DNA from: Nocardia mangyaensis
Lineage (GTDB): Bacteria > Actinomycetota > Actinomycetes > Mycobacteriales > Mycobacteriaceae
DNA length: 64,000 nucleotides
Direction: 5' to 3'
Assembly (NCBI RefSeq): GCF_001886715.1
Contig: NZ_CP018082.1
Coordinates: forward strand, 1,922,001 to 1,986,000
The position numbers and the translations under genes are program-made. Every line of letters starts with the position of its first letter. The stretch's first letter is position 1. A model generated the notes under the pieces. That model searched no databases. It had not been told where the DNA came from and saw only the letters and a program-made list of their open reading frames with translations. Shown here piece by piece: positions 26,576-35,266 of this stretch.

Positions 26576-28527
26576 CGCAGCCGCGCGGCCAGGCGCTTGG
26601 CGGTCATGTAGCCGATCGCCTCGATGGTCAGCATCGGATTGACCCCCGGCGCGGTCGGGAAACTCGACCCGTCGGCCACCACGATGTTGGGCACCTCCCA
26701 GGTCGCGCCGTCGGGATCGGTCGCCGACAGCGCCGGGGTACCGCCCATCCGCGCCGAGCCCATGATGTGCAGCGCGCCGAGCGCGCACCGGCCCGGCCCG
26801 TACCCCGCCTTCTTCGTCGCGGCGTCGAACTCGGCGAGCGAGCCACGCGTCCCCGGCTCGAAGGAGATTCCGGCCTGGTGCCCGGAGTAGATGCGCTGCG
26901 CACCAGCCGCTTCCAGGATCGAGGCGGCACCGACGATCCCGGTGTGCAGGTGGGCGGCGTCGTAGTCGGAGAGCCGGTACTTCACCACCGGTTCGCCGCT
27001 GCCGTCGACCGAGACCGTGCCCGGATCGCGATCACGAGTGATGATCCCGATCGAGCTGGTGCGGGCGAAGTCGAGCATGGTGGCCCGATGCTGCGCGGCG
27101 CCGCGCCAGCTCATGAAGCCGGTGGCCAGGCCGGGGTGGACCGGCCCGGTCTCGTAGATGACGCCGTAGCCGTTGCCGTCCAGATCGGCGTGGTGCCGGC
27201 TGATCCGGGCCTGCAGCGCGCCCTCCCACGGCCGGATCTCGTCCTCGAAGACACCGAAAACGGCCGCGGCCGGATGCAGCCGCAGGTGGCGGCCGATGTT
27301 CTTGTTCCGCAGTCCCGAGCGTCGCAGCAACGCGGGAGTCTGGATCGCGCCCGCGGCGACGACGACCGTCTTCGCGCGCACGGTGATCGGCACGCCCGCG
27401 GCGGTCACCGCCGAGACCGATTCGGCCCGGCCCGCCCTCACCACGATCTCGCGCACGTCGGCGTCGACCACGAGGCGGGCCCCGCGCCCGGCCGCATCCG
27501 CCAGCCAGGTCTTGGTGACCGACTGCTTGGCACCGAGGCGGCAACCGTAACCGCAGCGCCCGCACTCGATTCCGGCATCGCAGGAGTTGTCGACATTGCG
27601 CGGCAGGGTGTCGACGTCCCAGCCCAGTGCGCGGGCGCCGCGTTCGAGGATCCCGTCGCGGGCCGACAGCGGTGACTTGCGGTCGGTGACGCCGATCCGT
27701 TCGCTCACCACCGCGAGGGCGTCACCGAACTCGTCGGTGGCGAACTGGGGCACGCCGGAATCGGCCCATTCGCCGCGAACCCGGTCCGGTGTCGGCAGCG
27801 AGGTACTCCAGTTGACGACGGTGCCGCCGCCCAGGCAGGTGCCCGCGACGAGGGTGATCTGGCCCTCCGCCGACGCAGCAGGTCCCGGCGAGTACAGGCT
27901 GGTCAGCGCGTCGAGTTCGCCGTCGCCGAAGTCCCGGTCGTCGTAGTAGCCGCCGCGCTCGAGTACCACCACGTCGAGCCCGGCCTCGGCCAGCACTGCC
28001 GCCGCGGCGCCACCACCGGCGCCCGAGCCGACCACGACGACATCGCAGTCCAGCGTGGCCGGCTCGGTGAACCGCTGCGGCGACAGCGGCGGCTGGGGCG
28101 CCGACTCGAGGCGACCCACCGGACCCGGATAGCCGATCTCCTTCCACAGCGGATGCGTGCCGGTCGGGCCGGGGCTCACGTTGTAGGCCAGCAGGGAAGC
28201 TTGTTTGAGCGCCTGGAACACCGCCCTGACCGGCGCGAGGCCGGAATCGCCGAGCCGCAGCAGGGCCGCCTCGCGCTGGTCGGGCGACAGCGTGGAGAAC
28301 CGGCGGAACCCGCTGCCGGTGGCCAGGCCGAAGCCGCGCGAATCCCACAGCCCCAGCAGCATCGCCAGCTGCTTCTGCTCCGCTTCGCGGGGATTGCGGC
28401 CCAGGATCCGGAAGATCGTCTCCACCGTGCCCACCTCGGTCGCCGGTGGCAATCCGAGCCCGTCACCCGGCAGGAACGTATCGCAGATCATGCCCAGCGC
28501 AGCGCGCTGTTCCGCCGTGGGCTCCAT
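26572..28527 (-). CDS. GMC-family oxidoreductase, long-chain alcohol oxidase-like
   Basis: A 651-residue flavoprotein. An N-terminal helical region of about 155 residues precedes the FAD-binding GSGAGGG loop (VVVVGSGAGGGAAAAVL), then CLGGGTVVNW, the CGRCGYGCRLGAKQS segment (a cysteine-rich site found in fatty-alcohol oxidase-type GMC enzymes), AAGAIQTPALL and the C-terminal GALHIMGSARMGG and DGSSFPTAPGVNPMLTI. This order matches long-chain alcohol oxidases and related dehydrogenases. It oxidises an alcohol with FAD; the exact substrate is unknown. The convergent neighbour shares its stop bases. Confidence 0.88.
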   Translation of the reverse strand: MEPTAEQRAALGMICDTFLPGDGLGLPPATEVGTVETIFRILGRNPREAEQKQLAMLLGLWDSRGFGLATGSGFRRFSTLSPDQREAALLRLGDSGLAPVRAVFQALKQASLLAYNVSPGPTGTHPLWKEIGYPGPVGRLESAPQPPLSPQRFTEPATLDCDVVVVGSGAGGGAAAAVLAEAGLDVVVLERGGYYDDRDFGDGELDALTSLYSPGPAASAEGQITLVAGTCLGGGTVVNWSTSLPTPDRVRGEWADSGVPQFATDEFGDALAVVSERIGVTDRKSPLSARDGILERGARALGWDVDTLPRNVDNSCDAGIECGRCGYGCRLGAKQSVTKTWLADAAGRGARLVVDADVREIVVRAGRAESVSAVTAAGVPITVRAKTVVVAAGAIQTPALLRRSGLRNKNIGRHLRLHPAAAVFGVFEDEIRPWEGALQARISRHHADLDGNGYGVIYETGPVHPGLATGFMSWRGAAQHRATMLDFARTSSIGIITRDRDPGTVSVDGSGEPVVKYRLSDYDAAHLHTGIVGAASILEAAGAQRIYSGHQAGISFEPGTRGSLAEFDAATKKAGYGPGRCALGALHIMGSARMGGTPALSATDPDGATWEVPNIVVADGSSFPTAPGVNPMLTIEAIGYMTAKRLAARLR

Positions 28528-28605
28528 GTGGAAACCACCCCTTCCAACTCTGGGTGATTTGTATCACGGGTCACGCGACGGCGCTGGGCGTCACAGGCTT
28601 TCGGA

Positions 28606-29064
28606 TCAGCCCATCGTGAACTGGATGGTTTTGCGGCTCGGTGTCGCCAGCTCGACATCGGTGGTGGCGGTGGCCCGCGGCATCGACCCGGTGGGCTGGG
28701 CGGTGAGCCGGTATCGGCCGGGCTGCAATCCACGGAAGCTGACCTGGCCGTCGGCCCCGGTGGACAGGTGCCGGTGGATGCTGTCACCGCAGATGTCGAC
28801 GCCGGTCAGCACGACCTTCCCCCCGGAAATGGGCTTCCTGGTGCCCGCTTCGATGAGGACGGCGTCGAGCTGACCGACCGCCGCCGGGCTGTCGTCGCGA
28901 ACCTGTAGTTCGTGTTGTCGCGCGTGCGATAGTTCGCAGCTCGACGATTGCCGGACCGTGTCGCCGGTGCCCGGGTGCGCGGCCGCGCTCCCCACCGCCG
29001 CCCCGACCAGCGCTGTGGTGGCCAATCCCAACGCCAAACACTGTGAAACGACAAGCCGTGGCAT
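28606..29064 (-). CDS. Secreted protein with prealbumin/SpaA-like beta-sandwich
   Basis: A 152-residue protein. ATG 29064 is chosen because AGGAGGAAGT precedes it and a clear signal peptide follows (MPRLVVSQCLALGLATTALV, cleavage near AAAHP, residue 29); the frame is open to 29181. The mature part contains a pair of cysteines and a fold hint typical of Cna-B/carboxypeptidase-regulatory-like domains (LIEAGTRKPISGGKVVLTGVD, then GQVSFRGLQPGRYRL; quoted in pieces). Probably exported to the envelope. No partner is evident; it diverges from msrA. Confidence 0.72.
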   Translation of the reverse strand: MPRLVVSQCLALGLATTALVGAAVGSAAAHPGTGDTVRQSSSCELSHARQHELQVRDDSPAAVGQLDAVLIEAGTRKPISGGKVVLTGVDICGDSIHRHLSTGADGQVSFRGLQPGRYRLTAQPTGSMPRATATTDVELATPSRKTIQFTMG

Positions 29065-29233
29065 CGCGCCGACTTCCTCCTGCTTCCTCGGTGATCCTGG
29101 TGCGCGTGGACGTTGCTGAGGTATCGCTCGGGCGGCAACCTTACTGACGGGAATTCCGGCGCCGGATTGGGCGTTGTACAAACACGGTTGTGGCCGATCT
29201 GTGCGACCACCGAGCTCTCGTGAAGGAGGACGC

Positions 29234-29749
29234 GTGACCGAAACCCGAAAGGCGATTCTGGCCGGTGGATGCTTCTGGGGGATGCAGGATCTGATCCGGC
29301 GTCAGCCCGGTGTGCTCTCGACCCGGGTGGGTTACACCGGGGGGAGTAATGATCACCCCACCTACCGCAATCACCCCGGGCATGCCGAGGCGGTCGAGAT
29401 CGTCTACGACCCCGCGGCCACCGATTATCGGGCGCTGCTCGAGTTCCTTTTCCAGATCCACGATCCGACCACCAAGGATCGACAGGGCAACGACATCGGT
29501 TCGAGCTATCGATCGGCGATCTTCTACCTCGACGAGGACCAGCGCCGCACCGCGCTCGACACCATCGCCGACGTCGACGCCTCCGGCCTGTGGCCGGGCC
29601 GGGTGGTCACCGAGGTGACCCCGGCGGGACCGTTCTGGGCGGCAGAGCCCGAACATCAGGACTATCTGGTGCGCTATCCCGACGGCTACACCTGCCATTT
29701 CCCGCGCCCCGGCTGGAAACTGCCGCGGCGGGCGGACGCGCAGGCGTAG
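29234..29749 (+). CDS. msrA: Peptide-methionine (S)-S-oxide reductase
   Basis: MsrA reduces the S-epimer of methionine sulfoxide in proteins and free methionine. The 171-residue product has the catalytic Cys13 in GGCFWGM, then [20 protein letters not shown], and an EHQDYL motif near the end. GTG 29234 follows GAAGGAGGA. It has one cysteine early and one at TCHF near the C-terminus that could serve as the resolving residue. Length is typical. Confidence 0.96.
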   Translation: MTETRKAILAGGCFWGMQDLIRRQPGVLSTRVGYTGGSNDHPTYRNHPGHAEAVEIVYDPAATDYRALLEFLFQIHDPTTKDRQGNDIGSSYRSAIFYLDEDQRRTALDTIADVDASGLWPGRVVTEVTPAGPFWAAEPEHQDYLVRYPDGYTCHFPRPGWKLPRRADAQA

Positions 29750-29764
29750 GTCCCTCGGTCGTCC

Positions 29765-29794
29765 GGGCGGTCATCCCAGGTGGGGTGGCCGCCC
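29765..29794 (+). terminator. Hairpin after msrA
   Basis: GGGCGG (29765-29770) can pair with CCGCCC (29789-29794) 16 bases after the msrA stop. The stem is short and has no T-run. Confidence 0.3.
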
Positions 29795-29927
29795 GTCGCA
29801 TGTGATGAGCCGCCACGGCGATGGCGATGTGCCATGATCGGCAGTGTCGGCGTGACCGTGACGTCGGATCGGAATGACTCATATATCGGCGGCTCGGCCG
29901 CCGCGGACGATGAGGGGTGCGATTCGG

Positions 29928-31121
29928 ATGACGTATGGACAGCAGCAACCCGGCTATCCCCCGGCGGGACCGAAACTCGGCGTCGGTGACGCCCTCGGTT
30001 ACGCCTGGGACAAATTCAAGAACAACGCGGTGGTGTGGATCGCCATCGTCCTGATCGCGTTTCTGATTCAGCTGGCGCTCAATCTCCTCTTCAGCGTCGG
30101 CAATACCGGTGATACCGATTACAGCGACGGCGTCAGCTTCGGATTCAGTGTGTGGGGATTCATCGGCACCATCGTGAGTACCGTCGTCGGCTATCTGATT
30201 TCGGCGGCCTTCATCCGCGGCGCGCTGCACGAAATCGACGGGCACAAGCCCGGGTTCGGTGCGTTCTTCCAGTTCTCCCGGGTGGGCGCGGTGATCCTGG
30301 CCGGTCTGCTCGTCGGCGTGGCGACCGGCGTCGGCCTGCTGCTGTGCATCCTGCCCGGCCTGGTCATCGCATTCTTCACCTGGTGGACGATGCAATTCGT
30401 GATCGACCAGGATCAGGACCCGGTCTCGGCGATCAAATCCAGTTTCTCGGCGATCTCCAGCAACGCGGGTCCGCTGTTGCTGCTGGCGCTGGCGCTGTTC
30501 GGTATCAATGTCGTCGGCGCGCTGCTGTGTGGCCTCGGCCTGCTCGTGTCGATTCCGCTGACCATCATCGCCTCGACCTACGCCTACCGCGTGGTCGTCG
30601 GCGGACCGGTGGTCGGTGGGGCAGCCGTGCCGGAGCCGGGGTATCCGCAGTACGGCGGTCCGGCCGGTGGGTTCGGTGGACAGCCGGGTGGTCCGGGCTA
30701 CGGCGGACCCGGGTACGGCGGTCCTGCTGGTGATCCGGGCTACGGCGGTCCTGCTGGTGGGCCGGGTTATGGCGGTCCTGCTGGTGGGCCGGGTTATGGC
30801 GGTCCTGCTGGTGGGCCGGGTTATGGCGGTCCTGCTGGTGGGCCGGGCTACGGCGGGCCCGCCGGTGGCCAGGGCTACGGTGGGCCGGCCGGTGAGCCGG
30901 GCTACGGCGGACCGGGCTACGGTGGTCCGCCCGCGAGCGGTCCGGGGGCCGGAGGCCCCGGTTACGGTGGGACACCTGCCGGTGGTCCCGGGTACGGCGA
31001 CCAGGGGTACCCCGGCTACGGCGGACCCGGTTCGGGGGAGCCCGGCGGTCCTTCCGGCGAGCCCGATTCCGGTCCGGATCTGGGCAAGCCCAACGACCCG
31101 AGGCCCGACGACAACCGCTGA
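29928..31121 (+). CDS. Membrane protein with Gly/Pro/Tyr-rich repeat tail
   Basis: A 397-residue protein; ATG 29928 is chosen, with the frame open from 29874. After a short Pro-rich N-terminus come about five hydrophobic segments between residues 30 and 225 (for example NAVVWIAIVLIAFLIQLAL and VILAGLLVGVATGVGLLLCI). The cytoplasmic or surface tail is then built from GYGGPAGGP-type repeats to the end. It resembles mycobacterial proline- and glycine-rich transmembrane proteins such as Rv2560. Function unknown. The repeat DNA shows recent expansion. Confidence 0.82.
   Translation: MTYGQQQPGYPPAGPKLGVGDALGYAWDKFKNNAVVWIAIVLIAFLIQLALNLLFSVGNTGDTDYSDGVSFGFSVWGFIGTIVSTVVGYLISAAFIRGALHEIDGHKPGFGAFFQFSRVGAVILAGLLVGVATGVGLLLCILPGLVIAFFTWWTMQFVIDQDQDPVSAIKSSFSAISSNAGPLLLLALALFGINVVGALLCGLGLLVSIPLTIIASTYAYRVVVGGPVVGGAAVPEPGYPQYGGPAGGFGGQPGGPGYGGPGYGGPAGDPGYGGPAGGPGYGGPAGGPGYGGPAGGPGYGGPAGGPGYGGPAGGQGYGGPAGEPGYGGPGYGGPPASGPGAGGPGYGGTPAGGPGYGDQGYPGYGGPGSGEPGGPSGEPDSGPDLGKPNDPRPDDNR
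30717..30851 (+). repeat. 27-bp in-frame repeat inside the Gly/Pro-rich membrane protein gene
   Basis: Three identical 27-bp units (30744-30770, 30771-30797, 30798-30824), each encoding GGPAGGPGY, are flanked by two near-identical units at 30717 and 30825. The identity extends to synonymous positions, so the expansion is recent. Confidence 0.9.
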
Positions 31122-31132
31122 CGAAACACCCA

Positions 31133-31168
31133 CGAGGGGCGTGCGATGACCACATCGCGCGCCCCTCG
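31133..31168. terminator. Strong bidirectional hairpin terminator
   Basis: CGAGGGGCG-t-GCGATG (31133-31148) pairs with CATCGC-g-CGCCCCTCG (31153-31168), a 15-bp stem with one mismatch and a 4-base loop, between the convergent membrane protein gene and the excalibur gene. Confidence 0.8.
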
Positions 31169-31175
31169 CGTCTGT

Positions 31176-31424
31176 CTACTCGCAGCCGATGCCGTCCCCG
31201 TCCCGGTCGAGACCGTAGTCGTCGGGCCCGACGACCTGCACGCGCCCGGTGTAGACCGGCCCGTTGCCACTGCCGCCTGCACAGTCGACATCGCTGACGA
31301 TGGGTAGGCAGGGGATGTAGGAGGAGTGGCACTTCGACGGTTGCGCGGTGGCGACGGCCGGGGTCGCGATCGCGAAGGCGAAGGCGGCGACGGCGGCGGA
31401 CCCGAGAGTCACAGCATATTTCAT
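31176..31424 (-). CDS. Secreted excalibur calcium-binding domain protein
   Basis: An 82-residue protein from ATG 31424, preceded by GGAG. Residues 1-33 are a signal peptide (MKYAVTLGSAAVAAFAFAIA, cleavage near ATAQP). The mature part has paired cysteines and ends in DRDGDGIGCE, the excalibur motif, which resembles the EF-hand calcium loop. Such proteins are extracellular; some accompany nucleases or peptidases. No partner is nearby. An in-frame extension to 31454 is possible but would spoil the signal peptide. Confidence 0.82.
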   Translation of the reverse strand: MKYAVTLGSAAVAAFAFAIATPAVATAQPSKCHSSYIPCLPIVSDVDCAGGSGNGPVYTGRVQVVGPDDYGLDRDGDGIGCE

Positions 31425-31568
31425 GGAGCTCCGATCAGTTGTACAGCGGCGCACAGTGTTTCACGGCGGAGTGGTTTGCTGGAAACCTCTGTGCCGGTAC
31501 CTGTCGGTAGCCTCGGCGACATCGTGGGACCCGAATTCGACGGGCGCGATGGGGAATCGGCGTCGTGG

Positions 31569-32198
31569 TCAGGCGGCGATGCGGGTGAGCCAGGGATGGC
31601 CGGGGTGGACCTTGGCCAGCCAGGTGTTCAGGCGGGCGAGCCTGGTGGGTGGGAGCAGGGGGAGGACGCGGTGGAAGTCGGTGTCGTCCTTGGGGCGGTG
31701 GGCCTTGGCCTTGAACAGCAGGACCACCTCGGGGATCAGGTAGGGGATGCGGGCGGAGCTGGTCAGGATGAGCTGGGAGTAGGGCAGGGTGATGGAGGGG
31801 TCGCGGCGGCAGATCCAGGTGTCACCGTCATGGGGTTCGCGGAAGACATCGAGGTGATAGGTGCCGGTGAACGGGTCGCGCAGCCAGGTCTGGTGTAGCT
31901 CGGGGTCGGCGGCGGCTCGCTCGTAGGGCCACAGGCGCCCGCCACCGACGACATCCCACCGGTATTCGGGGAAGGCGGCCGCGATCTGCGGGAAGTCCGT
32001 TCGGGGGACGGCGATTTCGATGTCCTCGTGCGCGCGCGAGATCGCGCCCGCGAACAGGTCGAGGGCCCATCCGCCCGCGATCGCCCAAGGCGCGGAACAG
32101 GATCCGAGACAAGCGGCCACCACGCTGGGGGTCCAGGGATCCCAGCGGCGGGCAGCTTCGGTCGCCGTGATCGGACGACCACCGGCCGGGAGGTTCAT
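31569..32198 (-). CDS. Nucleotidyltransferase-fold protein, aminoglycoside 2''-adenylyltransferase-like
   Basis: A 209-residue protein from ATG 32198. The signature AIAGGWALDLFAG followed by RAHEDIEIAVPR gives the nucleotidyltransferase pattern G-G-W-x-[DE] and the acidic pair (Glu57/Asp58 region) that binds metal. Later, YHLDVFREP supplies the third carboxylate and LLFKAKAHRPKDDTDF matches the C-terminal signature of the ANT(2'')/LinA-like group. Many chromosomal members do not confer resistance, so the substrate is open. It stands alone between convergent and divergent genes. Confidence 0.78.
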   Translation of the reverse strand: MNLPAGGRPITATEAARRWDPWTPSVVAACLGSCSAPWAIAGGWALDLFAGAISRAHEDIEIAVPRTDFPQIAAAFPEYRWDVVGGGRLWPYERAAADPELHQTWLRDPFTGTYHLDVFREPHDGDTWICRRDPSITLPYSQLILTSSARIPYLIPEVVLLFKAKAHRPKDDTDFHRVLPLLPPTRLARLNTWLAKVHPGHPWLTRIAA

Positions 32199-32265
32199 GA
32201 CCCATCATGGACACAGGCATGGGTGCGGGCGCAAGCCTGTTGTGGGCGATGGTGATCGAGGTGAT

Positions 32266-32287
32266 GCGGGTTCGTGAGCAAACCCGC
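32266..32287 (-). terminator. Hairpin after the PAP2-lipid kinase gene
   Basis: GCGGGTT (32266-32272) pairs with AACCCGC (32281-32287), nine bases beyond the stop of the minus-strand PAP2-kinase gene. Confidence 0.45.
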
Positions 32288-32296
32288 CCGCACCCC

Positions 32297-33847
32297 TCAG
32301 CGGCGGCGGTCGGTGAGCCAGGCGAGGGGGCGGCGGTGGTGCGGGCGGGCGCGGTTCTCCCAGCGGGGGTTGTCCTCGTCGCGGCGGTAGGCGGCGACAC
32401 GGCCCGCGATGGCGAAGCGCAGGGTGTGCGAGGTGCCGACCACTTCACCGTCGGCGGCGACGGGCGCGGGGGCGTCGAGGGCCACGGTGAGTTCGCGCAT
32501 CTGGCGCTCGCCGTAGACCCGGCTGTGCCCGATCGCGGCGACCATCAGGGCGAGTACGGCGCGGGTGCGGGAGAATCGGACGTCGGCGCGCAGCCAGCGG
32601 ACATCGAGCAGGCCCTCGTCCAGGCGGGACCGGAAGGCGGGCACCGCGCCGTGCGGGTGGTAGGGGCCGTTGCCGACGAACAGGAACCACAGGTCGTGCC
32701 AGCGGTCGTCGATCCGGGCTCTGATCGGTTCGGCGCGGCGCAGGGTCACCACCAGCGCGGCGGCGAAGGCGGGCCATTTGCCCCAGCGGTCCTCCCATTT
32801 CTCGCGCAGGCGGACCAGTTCGGGGTAGGCGCCGATGCTGGCGGTGTTGATCAGGTGGTGGGTGCGCGGACCGTCGGGGGTGTCGAATTCGACCGTGGCG
32901 ATATCGACTTCGACGGCCTCGCCCGTGCCGGTCGCGTCCACGACCTCGCGCAGGTCGTAGACGCCGAGGTCGCGGGCGAAGTGGTTGAGCGTGCCCGTGG
33001 GGACGACGACGAGGGGCAGCTTGTTGCTGATCGCGACGGCGGCGGCCGCGGCGATGGTGCCGTCACCACCGGCCGCGCCGACTGCGACGATCGACGGGTC
33101 GATGGCCTCCTGCAGCTGGTCGATGGCGTCGCGACCCGATGCGGTCTGCAGCAGAGTCGCCGCGGGCATGGCCTCGGCGATATCGGCGGTGGGGTCGTAG
33201 GCGGCGTCGCCGGAGCGCGGATTGATCAGTAGCAGCAGTCCCTTGCCTTCGGCCAGGACAGGGGCGTCGTGGACGGCGTGCGCGTCGGCCTCGTCGGACT
33301 CGCGGATCGGCCACCAGCGCCGGGTGGTCAGCGCGACCCCGGTGCCGACGGCGGCACCGACCAGGACGTCGGAGGGCCAGTGCGCACCGGTGTGGACGCG
33401 CGAGTAGGCGACGGCCGCGGCCACCGGCGCCACGGCCAGGGCGGCGCGCGGGCTCTCCAAGGCGACGGCTGTGGCGAAGGCCGCCGCGTTGGCGCTGTGG
33501 CCGGACGGGAACGACGACGAGATGGGGGTGTCGACCAGGCGGCGGCCCAGCGGCATCAGTTCCGCCGGTGGGCGACGGCGCGGGATCAGCGTCTTGAGCA
33601 CCAGGTTCACCGCGAAACTGGTGCCGCCCAGGGCGATCACACCGCGCAGTGCGGCCCGGCGTGGCGGACCCGGCCGGACCGCGAGCGCCGCTGCGACGGC
33701 CAGCCACAGGCGGCCGGTGTTCGCCGAGCGGGTGAGCCGCAGAATCGCGCCATCGGCCGAGGACTCCGGAATTCGGGACACGACCCGGCTCACGGACTCG
33801 TCCATCCGGGCGACATGGCGGAATCTGTGGCCGCGCGACTCACTCAC
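32297..33847 (-). CDS. PAP2 phosphatase-diacylglycerol kinase-like fusion protein
   Basis: A 516-residue two-domain protein. Residues about 20-195 form a membrane PAP2 phosphatase with KTLIPRRRPP, SFPSGHSANA and SRVHTGAHWPSDVL (the three phosphatase motifs). Residues about 220-500 form a lipid kinase domain with LLINPRSGD and the nucleotide loop GAAGGDGTIAAAA. It should dephosphorylate and phosphorylate lipids in the membrane, perhaps recycling phosphatidate or polyprenyl phosphate. GTG 33847 overlaps a small upstream frame as GTGA; ATG 33805 (502 residues) is an alternative start. Confidence 0.85.
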   Translation of the reverse strand: MSESRGHRFRHVARMDESVSRVVSRIPESSADGAILRLTRSANTGRLWLAVAAALAVRPGPPRRAALRGVIALGGTSFAVNLVLKTLIPRRRPPAELMPLGRRLVDTPISSSFPSGHSANAAAFATAVALESPRAALAVAPVAAAVAYSRVHTGAHWPSDVLVGAAVGTGVALTTRRWWPIRESDEADAHAVHDAPVLAEGKGLLLLINPRSGDAAYDPTADIAEAMPAATLLQTASGRDAIDQLQEAIDPSIVAVGAAGGDGTIAAAAAVAISNKLPLVVVPTGTLNHFARDLGVYDLREVVDATGTGEAVEVDIATVEFDTPDGPRTHHLINTASIGAYPELVRLREKWEDRWGKWPAFAAALVVTLRRAEPIRARIDDRWHDLWFLFVGNGPYHPHGAVPAFRSRLDEGLLDVRWLRADVRFSRTRAVLALMVAAIGHSRVYGERQMRELTVALDAPAPVAADGEVVGTSHTLRFAIAGRVAAYRRDEDNPRWENRARPHHRRPLAWLTDRRR

Positions 33848-34068
33848 CGCACCGACACTACCGGCGCGGGCGGTCGGTGGTTCCCGAGTCGGCAACCACC
33901 GCGTCCGAGATCGAATTGCGGTGTGGTGGCGGGGATCTGCGGGGGATCGCAGTCGGCGGTGGGCGACTCGGCGGACAGCGCCTGGAGGATGCGGCCGAGG
34001 TTGATCGACGATGAGCCGGTATCGGCGTTGGCGGCCGGGGCGGCGATGAGCAGCGGAGCGGTCGACAC
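33844..34068 (-). CDS. Candidate small protein, 74 residues, coupled to the PAP2-kinase gene
   Basis: The frame from GTG 34068 has a very strong G/C third-position bias and ends in TGA overlapping the next start as GTGA. The product begins with a short hydrophobic stretch (STAPLLIAAPAANAD) like a truncated export signal, contains a few cysteines and has a Pro-rich tail. It could be a small secreted protein whose true start lies further up, overlapping gcvT, or a chance frame. No homology recognised. Confidence 0.35.
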   Translation of the reverse strand: MSTAPLLIAAPAANADTGSSSINLGRILQALSAESPTADCDPPQIPATTPQFDLGRGGCRLGNHRPPAPVVSVR

Positions 34069-34111
34069 ACCTCGGACCCGGTGGTCGCGCTGTCGGCGAT
34101 AAACTCGGCCG

Positions 34112-35212
34112 ATGACCGACACCAACCTGCTGCAGGGTCCGATCCATGACGTTCACGTCGAGCTCGGCGCGACCTTCGCGCCGTTCGGGGGCTGGGCGAT
34201 GCCGGTCTCCTACGCGGGCACGGTGGGCGAGCACACCGCGACCAGGACCACGGTGGGCCTGTTCGACGTGAGCCACCTCGGCAAGGCGACCGTGCGCGGC
34301 GCGGGCGCCGCGGCCTTCGTGAACTCGGCGTTGACCAACGATCTGGGGCGGATCCGGCCGGGCAAGGCGCAGTACACGCTGTGCTGTACCCCCGAGGGCG
34401 GGGTGATCGACGATCTGATCGCCTACTACGTCGGCGACGACGAGGTGTTCCTCGTCCCGAACGCGGCCAACACCGCGGCTGTGGTGGCCGAACTGCGGAC
34501 GGCGGCGCCCGAGGCGATCACGGTCACCGACGAGCATCGCGAGTACGCGGTCTTCGCCGTGCAGGGCCCGAAGTCGACCGAGGTGCTCGCCGCGCTCGGC
34601 CTGCCCACCGAGATGGAGTACATGGCCTACACCGACGCGCAGTGGCAGGGACGCCCGGTGCGGGTGTGCCGGACCGGCTACACCGGCGAGCACGGCTACG
34701 AGCTCCTGCCGACCTGGGACGACGCCGAGGCGGTGTTCCGTGCGCTGGTCGAGCGGGTGCGCGCCGCCGGAGGTGAGCCCGCCGGTCTGGGCGCGCGCGA
34801 CACCCTGCGCACCGAGATGGGCTACCCGCTGCACGGCCACGAACTCTCCGTCGACATCACCCCGAACCAAGCCCGCACCGGCTGGGCCGTCGGCTGGAAG
34901 AAGCCGGAGTTCTGGGGCAAGGCGGCGCTCGAGCAGGAGAAGGCCGACGGCCCGCGCCGGACGCTGCTGGGGTTGAAGGCGCTCGATCGCGGCGTGCTGC
35001 GGCAGGGTCAGACCGTGCTGCGCGAGGGCGAACCGGTCGGCGAGACCACCTCGGGGACGTTCTCCCCGTCGCTCAAGGTCGGCATCGCGCTCGCGCTGCT
35101 CGACACCGACGCCAAGCTGGAACCGGGCGACGAAGTGGAGGTCGACGTGCGTGGGCGCAAGCTGCGCTGCGCGGTCGTCAAGCCGCCGTTCGTGGAGACC
35201 AACACCAAGTAA
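34112..35212 (+). CDS. gcvT: Glycine cleavage system T protein (aminomethyltransferase)
   Basis: A 366-residue T protein that moves the aminomethyl carbon from lipoylated H protein to tetrahydrofolate and releases ammonia. Signature parts are [21 protein letters not shown] near the start (folate and catalytic region, quoted within limits), DVSHLGK, the YTGEHGYE motif and the C-terminal [15 protein letters not shown] barrel. The conserved catalytic Asp is in LFDVSHLG. It is followed 54 bp later by ilvE on the same strand. The H protein gene is not in this window. Confidence 0.95.
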   Translation: MTDTNLLQGPIHDVHVELGATFAPFGGWAMPVSYAGTVGEHTATRTTVGLFDVSHLGKATVRGAGAAAFVNSALTNDLGRIRPGKAQYTLCCTPEGGVIDDLIAYYVGDDEVFLVPNAANTAAVVAELRTAAPEAITVTDEHREYAVFAVQGPKSTEVLAALGLPTEMEYMAYTDAQWQGRPVRVCRTGYTGEHGYELLPTWDDAEAVFRALVERVRAAGGEPAGLGARDTLRTEMGYPLHGHELSVDITPNQARTGWAVGWKKPEFWGKAALEQEKADGPRRTLLGLKALDRGVLRQGQTVLREGEPVGETTSGTFSPSLKVGIALALLDTDAKLEPGDEVEVDVRGRKLRCAVVKPPFVETNTK

Positions 35213-35266
35213 TTCCCCAGCAGTGGGGGCGAGACAGCCAGAAATCGGCCCGGATAGGATCGCATC

